Shown piece by piece: positions 29,300 through 39,342 of a DNA stretch of 64,000 nt (position 1 is its first letter; every line of letters begins with the position of its first letter). Location: NCBI RefSeq assembly GCF_022832375.1, contig NZ_JALHLG010000011.1, positions 62,001 to 126,000 on the forward strand, given 5' to 3'. Origin of the DNA: Novosphingobium beihaiense. GTDB lineage: Bacteria; Pseudomonadota; Alphaproteobacteria; Sphingomonadales; Sphingomonadaceae. The notes below the pieces were generated by a model. That model had not been told where the DNA came from, did no database searches, and saw nothing but the letters and a program-made list of their open reading frames with translations. A program made the translations under genes and the position numbers.

Positions 29300-31234
29300 G
29301 TGTTCAAATTGATTCGTCTGGCCGCCGTACCGGCCGCTCCCGTTCTTCTTTCCGCTGCTCTTTCCACCCCGGCGCTGGCCGATGACGCGCCGGACAGCAG
29401 CATTGTCGTCACCGTCCTGCGCACGCCGGTGGCGCAGGACCGCGTGTCCTCCAGCGTGACCGTGCTCGACGAGCCCGCGATCGTCGAGGCCCAGCCGATC
29501 GCGCTGACCGATATCCTGCTGCGCACGCCGGGCATCAGCCTGTCGCGCAATGGCGGCTACGGCACGGTCACCTCGCTGCGCATCCGCGGGGCGGACGCCG
29601 GCCAGACGGTGATGGTGCTGGACGGCATGCGCCTGTCCGACCCCTCCTCCACCGCAGGCGGTTTCGGCTTTGCCAACTTGTTCCTCGACGATGCCGAGCG
29701 GATCGAGATCCTGCGCGGGCCGCAGTCGATCCTGTGGGGCAGCGATGCCATCGGCGGCGTGGTCAACGTAACCACCCGCAAGCCCGAAAAGGCGCTGGAA
29801 GGCAGCTTCGCGGCCGAAGGCGGCAGCCACAAGACGTTCTCCGCCCGTGCGGGTGTGGGCGGCACCAGCAAGGCCGTCGACTGGCGGCTGGCCGGGTCCA
29901 CGTTCACCACGGACGGCATTTCCGCCCGCGCCAATGGCACCGAGGACGACGGTTACCGCCGCAGCGCCGCCAGCGGCACGGTAACGGTGCGCCTCGCCCC
30001 GCAGGTCTCGCTGGACTTGCGCGGATACTATTCCGACGCGCGCAACGATTTCGACGGGTTTGCAGGCGATTCGCCCAGCTTCGGGCTGACCAAGGAATGG
30101 TCGGGCTATGCCGGGCTCAATTTCGGCCTGCTGGACGGGCGCTTCACCAACCGGCTCGCGGTGATGCAATCGGTGACGGACCGCGAAAACTACGATCCCA
30201 CCCGCGATGTCCGCCCGCTCAATTTCGATGCGCATGGCCGGGTTCGCCGCTTCGAATATCAGGGCACGTACAATTTCTCCGATGCGATCCAGCTCCTGTT
30301 CGGGGCCGAGCGCGAGGAGCAGCGGATGACCACCGCCTCCCCCGCGAACAGCACGGCGGCCTATGCGAAAACGCCCTACAAGGTGGATACCAACAGCGTT
30401 TACGGCCAGCTCCGTCTGACGCCGGTAACGGGCCTCACGCTCGATGGCGGCGTGCGCTACGATCACCAGTCGCGCTTCGGCGGCAATACCGTGGTGAGCA
30501 CCGGCGCGGCCTATACGCCCAATGGCGGCGCCACGGTGCTGCGCGCCAGCTATAGCGAAGGCTACAAAGCCCCTTCGCTATACCAGATGTTCAGCGCCTA
30601 TGGCGTGGCGGATCTGGAGCCCGAAAAGGCCAAGGGCTGGGAAGTGGGCGCGGAGCAGAGCCTGGGGCAGATCCTGCGCGTGTCCGCCACCTGGTACGAG
30701 CGCGATACCGACAATCTGATCGATTTCGCCTATTGCCCGACCACCGGCACGCTGCCCGGCGTCTGCTATATCCCGGGCACCACCACGACCCGCTTCGGCT
30801 ATTACGCCAATGTCGACAAGAGCCATACGCGCGGCCTCGAACTGGCTGCTGCCGCGCGGTGGAAAGTGCTCTTCGCCGACGCCAACTATAGCTGGATCGA
30901 GGCGGAAGACCGCACGCCCGATAGCGGCATATATGGCCGCCAGCTCGCCCGCGTGCCGCGTCATCTCGCCAATGCGGAAGCAGGCGTGGAACTGCCTTCC
31001 GGCCTGCGCGCCAGCGTGGCCGCGCGCTATTCGGGCCGGACCTTCGACAGCGCCAGCGGCACGGCCAGACTGGACGATTACTGGCTGTTCGACGTGCGCG
31101 CGCAGTGGCCCGTCACCGAAGGGCTGATGCTGCAGGGCCGGGTCGAGAACCTCGCGGACAAGACCTATCAGACGGCAGGCGGCTACGGCGCGCTTGGCCG
31201 GACGGTCTACGTGGGCCTCAGGAGCCGCTTCTGA
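29300..31234 (+). CDS. btuB: TonB-dependent cobalamin receptor (BtuB type)
   Basis: A 644-residue outer-membrane receptor. It has a signal peptide ending in ALADD, a TonB-box-like start (SSIVVTVLRTP), a plug domain (TDILLRTPGISLSRNGG, then RIRGADAGQTVMVLDGMRL) and a C-terminal beta-barrel ending in the terminal phenylalanine of GLRSRF. The GTG at 29300 with GAAGGGA just upstream is chosen; the open frame to 29114 is riboswitch leader. Riboswitch control and the cob genes behind it indicate corrinoid uptake. Its stop overlaps the next ATG by one base. Confidence 0.9.
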   Translation: MFKLIRLAAVPAAPVLLSAALSTPALADDAPDSSIVVTVLRTPVAQDRVSSSVTVLDEPAIVEAQPIALTDILLRTPGISLSRNGGYGTVTSLRIRGADAGQTVMVLDGMRLSDPSSTAGGFGFANLFLDDAERIEILRGPQSILWGSDAIGGVVNVTTRKPEKALEGSFAAEGGSHKTFSARAGVGGTSKAVDWRLAGSTFTTDGISARANGTEDDGYRRSAASGTVTVRLAPQVSLDLRGYYSDARNDFDGFAGDSPSFGLTKEWSGYAGLNFGLLDGRFTNRLAVMQSVTDRENYDPTRDVRPLNFDAHGRVRRFEYQGTYNFSDAIQLLFGAEREEQRMTTASPANSTAAYAKTPYKVDTNSVYGQLRLTPVTGLTLDGGVRYDHQSRFGGNTVVSTGAAYTPNGGATVLRASYSEGYKAPSLYQMFSAYGVADLEPEKAKGWEVGAEQSLGQILRVSATWYERDTDNLIDFAYCPTTGTLPGVCYIPGTTTTRFGYYANVDKSHTRGLELAAAARWKVLFADANYSWIEAEDRTPDSGIYGRQLARVPRHLANAEAGVELPSGLRASVAARYSGRTFDSASGTARLDDYWLFDVRAQWPVTEGLMLQGRVENLADKTYQTAGGYGALGRTVYVGLRSRF

Positions 31235-31641
31235 TGCTGCGCGCGGCGGAGCCCGGAGCGGCGGTGGTGGTCTGCTCCACGTGCCGTTTCAGCGCCGCCG
31301 CGCGCGAGGACGAAGGCGGGCGGCGCGGCGGCGCGCTGCTTGCCGAGGCCCTGCGTGCGGTACAGGCGGAGGAACCGGACCTTGCGGGCGTGGCGGTGCA
31401 GGAAATGCCCTGCCTCTTCGCCTGCAAGCGTTACTGCACCATCCATATCCGCGCGCCGGGCAAAGTCGGCTACGTATTGGGCGACTTCGCGCCGGACCGC
31501 GAGGCCGCCCGCGCCATTCTGGAATATGCCGCCCGCCATGCCGCCAGCGAGGAAGGCGTGGTGCGTTATGCCCAGTGGCCCGACGGCGTGAAGGGCCACT
31601 TCATCACCCGAACGCCCCCCGAAGGATACTTGTGCACATGA
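31234..31641 (+). CDS. DUF1636 family metal- or cluster-binding protein
   Basis: A 135-residue protein with a CSTC motif near residue 14 and a C-x4-C-x3-C group (PCLFACKRYC) near residue 62, the layout of DUF1636, which resembles thioredoxin-fold [2Fe-2S] proteins. It is coupled to btuB by a TGATG overlap and to cobT by ATGA, so it is firmly part of the corrinoid regulon. The family is often found beside B12 genes, but its reaction is not established to my knowledge. A role in cobalt handling or corrinoid reduction is inference. Confidence 0.8.
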   Translation: MLRAAEPGAAVVVCSTCRFSAAAREDEGGRRGGALLAEALRAVQAEEPDLAGVAVQEMPCLFACKRYCTIHIRAPGKVGYVLGDFAPDREAARAILEYAARHAASEEGVVRYAQWPDGVKGHFITRTPPEGYLCT

Positions 31642-32654
31642 TCCGCTTTACCGGCCGCGCCGCGTTCACGGCCGCTCTTTCCGCTCTGCCCGAACCCGGC
31701 GCTGCCGCCACGGCCCTTGCCCGCACGCGGCAGGCCGAACTGACCAAGCCCGCCGGTTCGCTCGGCCGGCTGGAGGACATCGCGGTGTTCATGGCCGGAT
31801 GGCAGGACGCGCCGCGCCCCCGGATCGACAAAGTGCAGGCCGTGGTCTTCGCAGGCAATCACGGCGTTGCCGCGCAAGGCGTGAGTGCCTTTCCGGTGGA
31901 AGTGACGGCGCAGATGGTCGCGAACTTTCAGGCTGGAGGGGCGGCGATCAATGCCCTGTGCCGGGCGGCGGGGGCGGACCTTTCGGTCGTGCCACTCGAT
32001 CTCGACCGGCCCACTGGCGACATCTCGCGGGAGGCGGCCATGAGCGAGGCGGAATGCCTTGCCGCGCTCAATGCGGGCGCGGCGGCCGTCAATCCGGACG
32101 CGCATCTGCTGTTCGTGGGCGAAATGGGCATCGGCAATACGACGCCCGCTTCCGCGCTGTGCGCTGCCGCATTCGGCGGCGAGGCGGCGCTGTGGTGCGG
32201 CAAGGGCTCGGGCGTCGACAGCGAAGGCGTGGCGCGCAAGGTCCGTGCTGTGGAACGGGCGCTCATCCTGCACCTGCCGGATTGCAACGATGCCTTCGAG
32301 ACCCTGCGCCGTCTGGGCGGGCGCGAGATCGCGGCCATGGCGGGCGCGATCCTGGCCGCACGGATGCTGCGCATTCCGGTGCTGCTGGACGGCTTCATCG
32401 CCTGTGCGTCCATCGCGCCGCTGGTGAATGAAGCGCCAGGCTTTACGGACCACTGCCTTGCCGCGCATTGCTCTGCCGAAGCCGGGCACGTCCGGCTGCT
32501 CGGCCATTTCGGGCTGGAGCCCTTGCTGCAACTGGGCATGCGGCTGGGCGAGGGATCGGGCGCCGCCACCGCCGTTCCCATCGTGCGTGCGGCCCTTGCC
32601 GCGCACAACGAGATGGCGACATTCGCCGAAGCCGCCGTAGCCAGCGGCGTATGA
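31638..32654 (+). CDS. cobT: Nicotinate-nucleotide-dimethylbenzimidazole phosphoribosyltransferase
   Basis: A 338-residue enzyme with typical CobT landmarks: KPAGSLGRLEDIA near residue 34, FAGNHGVAAQGVSAFP near 71, VGEMGIGNTTPASAL near 156, and RLGEGSGAATA near the end with the catalytic glutamate. It makes alpha-ribazole phosphate from NaMN and a benzimidazole base, the lower-ligand activation step. It is coupled by 4-bp overlaps to the genes on both sides. Confidence 0.95.
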   Translation: MIRFTGRAAFTAALSALPEPGAAATALARTRQAELTKPAGSLGRLEDIAVFMAGWQDAPRPRIDKVQAVVFAGNHGVAAQGVSAFPVEVTAQMVANFQAGGAAINALCRAAGADLSVVPLDLDRPTGDISREAAMSEAECLAALNAGAAAVNPDAHLLFVGEMGIGNTTPASALCAAAFGGEAALWCGKGSGVDSEGVARKVRAVERALILHLPDCNDAFETLRRLGGREIAAMAGAILAARMLRIPVLLDGFIACASIAPLVNEAPGFTDHCLAAHCSAEAGHVRLLGHFGLEPLLQLGMRLGEGSGAATAVPIVRAALAAHNEMATFAEAAVASGV

Positions 32655-33229
32655 TCCCCCGCATCGTCCATTTGCTGCGCCACGGCCCCCCGGCGAGGAC
32701 CGGGCTGCTGCTGGGTCATCTGGACGAGCCGCCGCGCATGGCCGAATGCCCGGTCATGCTGGGCCGGGTGGCGCATCTGCCGGTGCGGCAGATCGTCAGC
32801 TCGGACTTGCGCCGCACCGGCATGCAGGCCGCATACCTCGCGGAACGGCTGGACGTGCCGTTCCTGCGCGATCCCTGCTGGCGCGAGCTGGATTTCGGCG
32901 CGTGGGACGGGCAGGCCCCCGAAAATGTCGATGCTGCGGCCCTGTCCCGCTTCTGGGAAGACCCTGACGCCAATCCCCCGCCACAGGGCGAGCGCTGGTC
33001 TCACTTGTGCGCCCGCGTGCGCGAGGGGCTCGCCGGGCTGGAGAACGAAACGCTGGCCGTCACCCATGCCGGTGCCATGCGCGCGGCGCTTTCGGTGCTG
33101 ACCGGGCTGGATCACCGCGCAGTCTGGGCGGTCGATCTGCCTTACCGCGCGCTCGTCTCGCTGCGGATCTGGCCCGGGGAGCCCTTGTCCGGCCAGATCG
33201 TCGGGCTCGAAACGGGGTATCGCGAATGA
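32651..33229 (+). CDS. Histidine phosphatase, probable alpha-ribazole phosphatase
   Basis: A 192-residue phosphoglycerate-mutase-like phosphatase. The nucleophile motif is LLRHGPP (R10-H11-G12), SSDLRRTGMQAAYLA near 56 carries the second arginine, and VTHAGAMRA near 137 gives the second histidine. Position inside the cob operon, with ATGA overlaps on both sides, fits removal of the phosphate from alpha-ribazole phosphate or adenosylcobalamin phosphate. The fold alone would not prove the substrate. This corresponds to the Salmonella CobC role, not to P. denitrificans CobC. Confidence 0.82.
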   Translation: MIPRIVHLLRHGPPARTGLLLGHLDEPPRMAECPVMLGRVAHLPVRQIVSSDLRRTGMQAAYLAERLDVPFLRDPCWRELDFGAWDGQAPENVDAAALSRFWEDPDANPPPQGERWSHLCARVREGLAGLENETLAVTHAGAMRAALSVLTGLDHRAVWAVDLPYRALVSLRIWPGEPLSGQIVGLETGYRE

Positions 33230-33942
33230 AGGCACTGATCCTTGCCGTGCAGTTCATGACGCGTCTGCCGCTCCCCAACATCGCGGCTGGCGAGCAGGAT
33301 TTCGCGCGCGCGATCCGCTGGTTTCCCGTGGCGGGGATCGTCGTCGGGCTGTGTGTGGCCGCAGCGGCATGGGCGGGCCTGCGCCACGATCCGTGGACAG
33401 GCGCTCTTGCCGCCTTGCTGGTCTGGGTGGCGATCACCGGCGCGCTGCATCTCGATGGCCTGGGCGATATCGCCGATGCCGCCGGAGCAGCCCACCACGA
33501 TCGAGACCGGCTTTCGGCGGTTCTGGCGGACCCGCATATCGGCAGCTTCGGCGTCACCGCAATTGCCCTGCAACTGATCGCCAAGCTGGTGCTGCTGCGG
33601 CTGGCGGTGGACACGGTCCCGCTCATGGCACTGGCGGCGGTGCCGGTCGCAGCGCGGATCGGGCCGCTGGTCTGGACGCTGACCCTGCCGCCGCTGCACC
33701 GGGGCATGGGCACCAGTTTCGGCGCCGGGGCTAACTGGCCCGCCTGCGCGGCGTGGTTCGTTGTTCTGGGCCTATCGGCATGGTGGACGTCGGCATGGGG
33801 CCTGCCAGCGGCCGCAGTAGCAATGGCTCTCTGGAGCCTTTGGCTGCACCGCAAGATCGGCGGCATTTCGGGCGATGGCCACGGCGCGGGAATCGAACTT
33901 GTCGAAACCGCCACGCTGGCGGCGCTGGTCTTCGTCCGGTGA
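33226..33942 (+). CDS. cobS: Adenosylcobinamide-GDP ribazoletransferase
   Basis: A 238-residue membrane protein with the CobS/CobV signature HLDGLGDIADA near residue 74 and about five hydrophobic helices. The N-terminus (QFMTRLPLP) is characteristic. It joins adenosylcobinamide-GDP to alpha-ribazole or its phosphate at the inner membrane, the last assembly step. Its stop shares GTGA with the start of the next gene. Confidence 0.93.
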   Translation: MKALILAVQFMTRLPLPNIAAGEQDFARAIRWFPVAGIVVGLCVAAAAWAGLRHDPWTGALAALLVWVAITGALHLDGLGDIADAAGAAHHDRDRLSAVLADPHIGSFGVTAIALQLIAKLVLLRLAVDTVPLMALAAVPVAARIGPLVWTLTLPPLHRGMGTSFGAGANWPACAAWFVVLGLSAWWTSAWGLPAAAVAMALWSLWLHRKIGGISGDGHGAGIELVETATLAALVFVR

Positions 33943-34916
33943 ACGCCTTCCTCACCCACGGCGGCCGTCTGGACGAGGCCTGCACGCGGTTCGGCGGCGA
34001 TCCGGGCGATTGGCTGGACTTGTCCACCGGCATCAATCCCTGCCCCTGGCCCGGCGCGGAAACGATCCGGGCGGATTGGCGTGCCTTGCCCGACGTGCGG
34101 GCGCTCAGGCAGCTTGAGGAAGCGGCTGCGGCCCATTTCGGCGCCGATCCGGCGCTGTGCTGCGCGGTTCCCGGCAGCGAGGCGGGCTTGCGGGCGCTGG
34201 GGCGGATTCTCGATTTGCCCGCCCGCCATGTCCCGCTGACGTACGGGACATATGCGCAGGCCTTCGCGCCCGCCCGGCAGGGCCATGCCGGACCGTCCGC
34301 GCTGATCGTCACCAATCCCAACAACCCCGACGGGCGGCTCTACCCGCGAGAGGATCTTGTCTTCACGCTCGGCCGGCAACAGCAGGCCGTCGGCTGGCTG
34401 ATCGCGGACGAGGCCTTTGCCGATTGCCATCCCGAAGCCAGCGTGGCCGATCTGGTGGCGAACGGCCGCAATCTGGCCGTAACCCGCTCGTTCGGGAAGT
34501 TCTTCGGACTGGCCGGTGTGCGGCTCGGCTTCGTGCTCGCGCCCGAAGCCTTGCTGCGCGAAATACGGCAGTTGCAGGGGGACTGGCCGGTCTGCGCGGC
34601 GGCGCTCGCCTTCGGAGCAGAGGCCTATGGCGATGCGCATTGGATCGCGCAGACACAGGCCGCCTTGCCCGAACGGGCGGCCCGGCTCGACGCCGTTCTG
34701 GCGCGCCACGGCTTGCGCCCCACGGGCACTTGCCCCCTGTTCCGGCTTGCCACAGCGCCTGATGCTGCGGACCTGTTCGCCTCGCTGGCCCGCGCGCAGA
34801 TCCTGACGCGCCCGTTTGCGGACTACCCCCGCCTGCTGCGTTTCGGACTGCCCGCAAACGATGCGGAGCTGGCACGGCTGGACGCCGCGCTGGCCTCCTG
34901 GCCGGCCGGTGGTTGA
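33939..34916 (+). CDS. cobC: Threonine-phosphate decarboxylase (PLP enzyme)
   Basis: A 325-residue aminotransferase-fold enzyme. The PLP lysine is K187 in TRSFGKFFGLAGVRLGF, preceded by TNPNNPDGRLY near residue 125 and the aspartate in LIADEAFAD near 160. The N-terminus THGGRLDEA and LDLSTGINP are typical of CobC/CobD L-threonine-O-3-phosphate decarboxylase, which makes aminopropanol phosphate for the nucleotide loop. Starts at GTG 33939. Overlaps cobD by 8 bp. Confidence 0.9.
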   Translation: MNAFLTHGGRLDEACTRFGGDPGDWLDLSTGINPCPWPGAETIRADWRALPDVRALRQLEEAAAAHFGADPALCCAVPGSEAGLRALGRILDLPARHVPLTYGTYAQAFAPARQGHAGPSALIVTNPNNPDGRLYPREDLVFTLGRQQQAVGWLIADEAFADCHPEASVADLVANGRNLAVTRSFGKFFGLAGVRLGFVLAPEALLREIRQLQGDWPVCAAALAFGAEAYGDAHWIAQTQAALPERAARLDAVLARHGLRPTGTCPLFRLATAPDAADLFASLARAQILTRPFADYPRLLRFGLPANDAELARLDAALASWPAGG

Positions 34917-35844
34917 GCCCGTAGCCTTGGGCGCGCTGGCGCTGGATGCCGCCTTGGGATGGCCGGAGCCGCTCTATCGCCGGATCGGCCATCCGGTGGG
35001 CGGCTTCGCGCGGATCATCGGGATGTGCGAAACCCGCTGGAACCAGCCGCACCGTTCGGCCCGCTTCCGGCGGCGGGCCGGAGTGGCCGGGATGCTCGCG
35101 CTGATCCTGGCCAGCGGCGGGGCGGCCTTCGCGGCGGAGCAGGCCATCCGCGCGCTCGCCGGGCCATGGGCCTGGCTGCCACTGGCGTTTGCGGCGTGGC
35201 CCGCGCTGGCGCAGCGCAGTCTCTACGAACACTACCGGCCGGTGGAGCGCGCCCTTGCCAGCGGCGATCTGCCCGCCGCGCGCCAGGCCGTAAGCTGGAT
35301 CGTAGGGCGGGACACGGCCGCGCTCGATGCGCCCGGCACGGCCCGCGCCGGGATCGAGAGCCTTGCCGAAAGCTTCTGCGACGGCGTTATCGCGCCGCTG
35401 TTCTGGCTGCTGGCGCTCGGCCTGCCCGGCGCGTGGATCTACAAGGCGATCAACACAGCAGACAGCCTGATCGGCCATCCGGAAGAGCCTTTGCGCGATT
35501 ATGGCTGGGCCGCCGCGCGAATCGACGATGCGGCAAACCTGATCCCGTCACGCCTGAGCGCCGTGCTGATCTGCCTTGCCGGAGCGGGCGGCTGGCGCGT
35601 GCTGTGGCGCGATCATGGCCGCCATGCCTCTCCCAATGCGGGCTGGCCCGAAGCGGCGATGGCCGGAACGCTGGGCATCCGCCTTGCCGGGCCGGTCCGC
35701 TATGACGGCGTGTTGTCGCCCAAACCGTGGATCGGCGAGGGGGCAGAGGCCGATGCGGGGGCTATGGCCCGCGCCGGAACCGTGTATCTGCGGGCCTGCG
35801 CCCTCGCATGGATCGGCGCGGGAGGCGTGGCATGGCTGGTTTGA
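34909..35844 (+). CDS. cobD: Adenosylcobinamide-phosphate synthase
   Basis: A 311-residue membrane protein of the CobD/CbiB family. Motifs include [22 protein letters not shown] at the start, [13 protein letters not shown] near residue 152, and [13 protein letters not shown] with the following PSRLSA near 180-210. It attaches aminopropanol or its phosphate to adenosylcobyric acid. GTG 34909 is chosen because the conserved N-terminus begins there; its start lies inside the end of cobC. It overlaps cobQ by 13 bp. Confidence 0.92.
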   Translation: MVEPVALGALALDAALGWPEPLYRRIGHPVGGFARIIGMCETRWNQPHRSARFRRRAGVAGMLALILASGGAAFAAEQAIRALAGPWAWLPLAFAAWPALAQRSLYEHYRPVERALASGDLPAARQAVSWIVGRDTAALDAPGTARAGIESLAESFCDGVIAPLFWLLALGLPGAWIYKAINTADSLIGHPEEPLRDYGWAAARIDDAANLIPSRLSAVLICLAGAGGWRVLWRDHGRHASPNAGWPEAAMAGTLGIRLAGPVRYDGVLSPKPWIGEGAEADAGAMARAGTVYLRACALAWIGAGGVAWLV

Positions 35845-37292
35845 TGTTGCAGGGAACCGGGTCCGACGTCGGCAAATCGGTGCTGGTCGCCGGGCTGTGC
35901 CGTGCCTTGGCCAACCGGGGGCTCAGCGTTCTGCCGTTCAAGCCGCAGAACATGTCGAACAATGCCGCTGTCACCGCCGATGGCGGAGAGATCGGGCGGG
36001 CGCAGGCCTTGCAGGCGCTCGGCGCGCGGGCAGACCTGCACACCGATATGAACCCGGTGCTGCTGAAGCCGCAGGCGGACCGGACCTCGCAGCTCATCGT
36101 GCATGGCAAAGTGCGCGGCACGCTCGGCTCGGCCAATTTCCGTGAAAAGCGGGGCAGCTTGCTGAACGAAGTGCTGGAAAGCTGGCAGCGCCTTTCGCAG
36201 CGGGCCGATCTGGTGATCGTCGAAGGGGCGGGATCGCCCGCCGAAATCAACTTGCGCGCGGGCGACATCGCCAACATGGGCTTTGCCCGCGCGGCAGCCG
36301 TGCCCGTGGTGCTGGTGGGCGATATCGACCGGGGCGGGGTGATCGCCGCGCTGGCGGGGACGCGCGCCGTGCTCGATCCGGAAGACGCGGCGATGGTCCG
36401 GGGCTTCATCGTCAACAAGTTTCGCGGCGATCCCGCGCTGTTCGAGGATGGCTATGCCGCGATTGCCGGACTGACCGGCTGGCGCGGCTTCGGCGTCGTG
36501 CCATGGCTGTCTGCGGTTGCCCGCTTGCCCAGCGAGGATGCCGTGGTGCTCGAACGCGGGCGCTCTACACGGGATGGCCGGACGCTGGTGGCCTGCCCGA
36601 TGCTGCCGCGCATCGCCAATTTCGACGATCTCGATCCGCTCAAGACGGAACACGGCGTGCGGGTGGCGATGATCCCGCCCGGCCAGCCGATCCCGGCCGA
36701 GGCCGCGCTGATCGTGCTGCCCGGATCGAAAGCGACCCTGGCCGACATGGCCTTCCTGCGCGAACAGGGCTGGGACATCGACATCCTCGCCCATCACCGG
36801 CGCGGCGGCGCGATCCTGGGGATCTGCGCGGGCTATCAGATGCTGGGCAGCACGATTGCCGATCCTTTGGGGATCGAAGGCCCGCCGGGCGAAATCGCCG
36901 GGCTTGGCCTGCTGGATCATGAAACCGTGCTCGGCCCGCAAAAGGCCCTGCGGCAGGTGCGCGGCACGGCGCTGTCGGCCCGTTTCGAAGGCTATGAAAT
37001 GCACATGGGCGAAACGCGCGGTGCCCCGGCAGGCAGTCCGTTCGCCCTGCTGGACGGCGGGCAGCCCGACGGCGGCCTTTCGCCCGATGGCAAAGTCATG
37101 GGAACGTATTGCCATGGCCTGCTGGCATCGGGCGAACTGCGCGGCGCGCTGCTGGCCGCGATCGGCGTGCAAAGCCATTCTCGCGATCACGGCGCGCTTG
37201 TCGATGCCGCGCTGGACGATCTCGCGGGTGGACTGGAACAACACCTCGACATCGATGCCCTTCTGGCACTGGCCCGGGGCGCGGAGGCATGA
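35832..37292 (+). CDS. cobQ: Cobyric acid synthase
   Basis: A 486-residue glutamine-dependent amidotransferase. The N-terminal ATPase loop is [10 protein letters not shown] (residues 8-17), followed by [11 protein letters not shown] near 36. The C-terminal amidotransferase domain has [10 protein letters not shown] with the nucleophilic cysteine. It amidates side chains b, d, e and g of adenosylcobyrinate diamide. ATG 35832 is preceded by GGAGG at 35821-35825. The missing HGKT-type residues of CobB distinguish it from that enzyme. Confidence 0.95.
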   Translation: MAGLMLQGTGSDVGKSVLVAGLCRALANRGLSVLPFKPQNMSNNAAVTADGGEIGRAQALQALGARADLHTDMNPVLLKPQADRTSQLIVHGKVRGTLGSANFREKRGSLLNEVLESWQRLSQRADLVIVEGAGSPAEINLRAGDIANMGFARAAAVPVVLVGDIDRGGVIAALAGTRAVLDPEDAAMVRGFIVNKFRGDPALFEDGYAAIAGLTGWRGFGVVPWLSAVARLPSEDAVVLERGRSTRDGRTLVACPMLPRIANFDDLDPLKTEHGVRVAMIPPGQPIPAEAALIVLPGSKATLADMAFLREQGWDIDILAHHRRGGAILGICAGYQMLGSTIADPLGIEGPPGEIAGLGLLDHETVLGPQKALRQVRGTALSARFEGYEMHMGETRGAPAGSPFALLDGGQPDGGLSPDGKVMGTYCHGLLASGELRGALLAAIGVQSHSRDHGALVDAALDDLAGGLEQHLDIDALLALARGAEA

Positions 37293-37804
37293 GCGCGCTG
37301 TTCGTCCTCGGCGGCGCGCGATCGGGCAAGAGCCGCCATGCCCAGACGCGCATCGAGGCGCAGCCCGGGCGGCTGGCCTTCATTGCCACCGCGCAAGCCT
37401 TCGACGCGGAGATGGCAGAGCGCATTGCCCGCCACCGCGCGGATCGCGGCCCCCGCTGGGAAACGCTGGAGGCCCCTTTCGATCTGCCGGATGCGATTAC
37501 CCGCGCCGCCTGCTCCGCCGATGCCGTGCTGATCGATTGCCTCACGCTATGGCTGTCGAACCTGATCCTGACGGAGCGCGATGTGGCGGCCATGACCGGC
37601 GATCTCTGTGCCGCTCTGCAGGCCTGCCCTGCGCCGGTTGCACTCGTGGCCAACGAAGTGGGCATGGGGATCGTGCCGGAAAACGCCCTCGCGCGCCGGT
37701 TCCGCGACGAAGCAGGGCGGCTCAATCAAGCCATCGCAGCCCTTGCGGACGAAGTGGTGCTGGTCGCGGCGGGGCTCCCGCTCACGCTCAAGAGCCCGGC
37801 CTAA
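37289..37804 (+). CDS. cobU: Adenosylcobinamide kinase / adenosylcobinamide-phosphate guanylyltransferase
   Basis: A 171-residue protein with the P-loop GGARSGKS at residues 8-15, the [10 protein letters not shown] segment near 82 and [19 protein letters not shown] near 113, all standard for CobU/CobP. It phosphorylates adenosylcobinamide and then transfers GMP to it. It overlaps cobQ by 4 bp and is the last cob gene; its stop overlaps the convergent kinase gene by 4 bp. Confidence 0.94.
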   Translation: MSALFVLGGARSGKSRHAQTRIEAQPGRLAFIATAQAFDAEMAERIARHRADRGPRWETLEAPFDLPDAITRAACSADAVLIDCLTLWLSNLILTERDVAAMTGDLCAALQACPAPVALVANEVGMGIVPENALARRFRDEAGRLNQAIAALADEVVLVAAGLPLTLKSPA

Positions 37805-39342
37805 CGGTTATCCGCGATCCGCTCGCGCGCGGCGGCCAGCACAGCATCGGGCGTTCCTCCCGCATCGATCGTCCGCCAGGCGCCCAGATCGCCCAGATCA
37901 TACCCGAGCTGATGCTCGACCACCGCCGCGTCCGCGTCCGAAGCATCGCCGCGCCGGGCACTGACCCGCGCCCGCATCGTGCCCGCCGGTGCTTCGAGCC
38001 ACAATCCGGCGAACGGCACCCTGCATCGCTCCGCAACACCGGCGGCAGCGTCGCGTTCCGCCGGATCGGCAAAGACGGCATCGGCGATCACGGTCATGCC
38101 GGAGGCCAGCGCACGGCCCGTCTCCTCCATCAGGGTGCCATACACTTCGCCGCTGCGCTCCCGGGTATAGGCCTCGGGCGGCAGCGGCTGCTCGGGCGCG
38201 ACTCCCGCCAGCCGTTTGCGCAGCACATCGCTGCGCAGCCAGCGCGCTCCCGGCGCACTGCCGCACAATGGTGCCAAGCGGCCTGCCAGCGTCGATTTGC
38301 CCGTGCCACTGAGGCCTCCCACCGCGATCAGCCGCGGCGGCTCCGGTTCCAGAAAGGCCAGGGCGGCATTGAGATACGCGCGCGCCGCCGCTGCCTTGCC
38401 TTCGCGCTGTGCTGCATCCTCCTGCTTTTCAGCCGCGCTGGCATTGACGTGGGCACGCACCGCCGCCCGCATGGAGAGGAACAGCGGCATCGCGGCCATA
38501 CCGTCGCTTTCCGCGCGCATGTCGCAATAGCGGTTGAACAGCAGCGAGGCCTCGCCACGCAGGCCGCGCTGCCACAAGTCCATCAGCAGGAACGCCAGAT
38601 CGTAAAGCACGTCGGTCGTGGCCAGTTCGGGATCGAACTCCAGACAATCGAACAGAGTGGGTGCGCCTTCCCACAGGCAGATGTTGGCGAGGTGCAGGTC
38701 TCCATGGCAATGCCGGACATGCCCCGCCTGCCCGCGCCGGTCGAGCAAGGGAGCCAGCATATCGAGCGCCGCGATACTGCGGCTGTGAAGCCGGGCGCAA
38801 GCCTCGGCGGGCAGCATATCTTCAGGCAGCGCCGCCATACTCGCCCGGTTGCCATCGATCACCGCGCGAACGCGCGCCGCGCCGGGGTCCGCCACAATTT
38901 CCGCCGTATCATGGAATGCGGCGATGCCATCGGCAAGATCGCGGATCAGGCTGGGGGCGAGGGGTCCCTTGCGGGCCATGGTATCGAGCAGGCACTCGGG
39001 CGCGAAGCGCCGCATCACCACCACCCAGTCCACCGGATCGCCCGCGCCCAGCGTCAGTCTGCCATCGGCTTGCTTCCCCACTGGCTGCACGGCGAGATAA
39101 AGGTCCGGCGCGGTCCGGCGGTTAAGCGCCAGCTCGGCTTCGCAAACGGCCTTGCGCCGGTCCTTTGTCGAGAAATCAAGATAGGGATAGCGAACTGCGC
39201 GCTTTAGCTTGAAGGCCCTGTCACCGGCCAGAAAAACGATAGCGCCATGCGTGCCGATCCGTTCCACCGGGGCAGACAGCCCATAGGTTTCTGGCCTGGA
39301 CAGAAACGCGATGGTTTCGGCCTGGTCATCACAATTATGCAC
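37801..39342 (-). CDS. Bifunctional aminoglycoside-phosphotransferase-like / P-loop kinase protein
   Basis: A 513-residue two-domain protein. The N-terminal two thirds has an APH-like kinase fold with the catalytic loop CHGDLHLANI near residue 208. The C-terminal third is a gluconate-kinase-like P-loop ATPase with GGLSGTGKSTLAGRL near residue 340. This fusion is widespread and usually annotated without a substrate. The start is GTG 39342, with AGGAGGG about 9 bases upstream. It converges on cobU with a 4-bp overlap, so it is not part of the cob operon. Confidence 0.8.
   Translation of the reverse strand: MHNCDDQAETIAFLSRPETYGLSAPVERIGTHGAIVFLAGDRAFKLKRAVRYPYLDFSTKDRRKAVCEAELALNRRTAPDLYLAVQPVGKQADGRLTLGAGDPVDWVVVMRRFAPECLLDTMARKGPLAPSLIRDLADGIAAFHDTAEIVADPGAARVRAVIDGNRASMAALPEDMLPAEACARLHSRSIAALDMLAPLLDRRGQAGHVRHCHGDLHLANICLWEGAPTLFDCLEFDPELATTDVLYDLAFLLMDLWQRGLRGEASLLFNRYCDMRAESDGMAAMPLFLSMRAAVRAHVNASAAEKQEDAAQREGKAAAARAYLNAALAFLEPEPPRLIAVGGLSGTGKSTLAGRLAPLCGSAPGARWLRSDVLRKRLAGVAPEQPLPPEAYTRERSGEVYGTLMEETGRALASGMTVIADAVFADPAERDAAAGVAERCRVPFAGLWLEAPAGTMRARVSARRGDASDADAAVVEHQLGYDLGDLGAWRTIDAGGTPDAVLAAARERIADNR

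Noticed and set aside
29207..30466. 419-residue minus-strand open frame over btuB
   Set aside because: Antisense to the signal peptide and plug of the receptor, no motifs.
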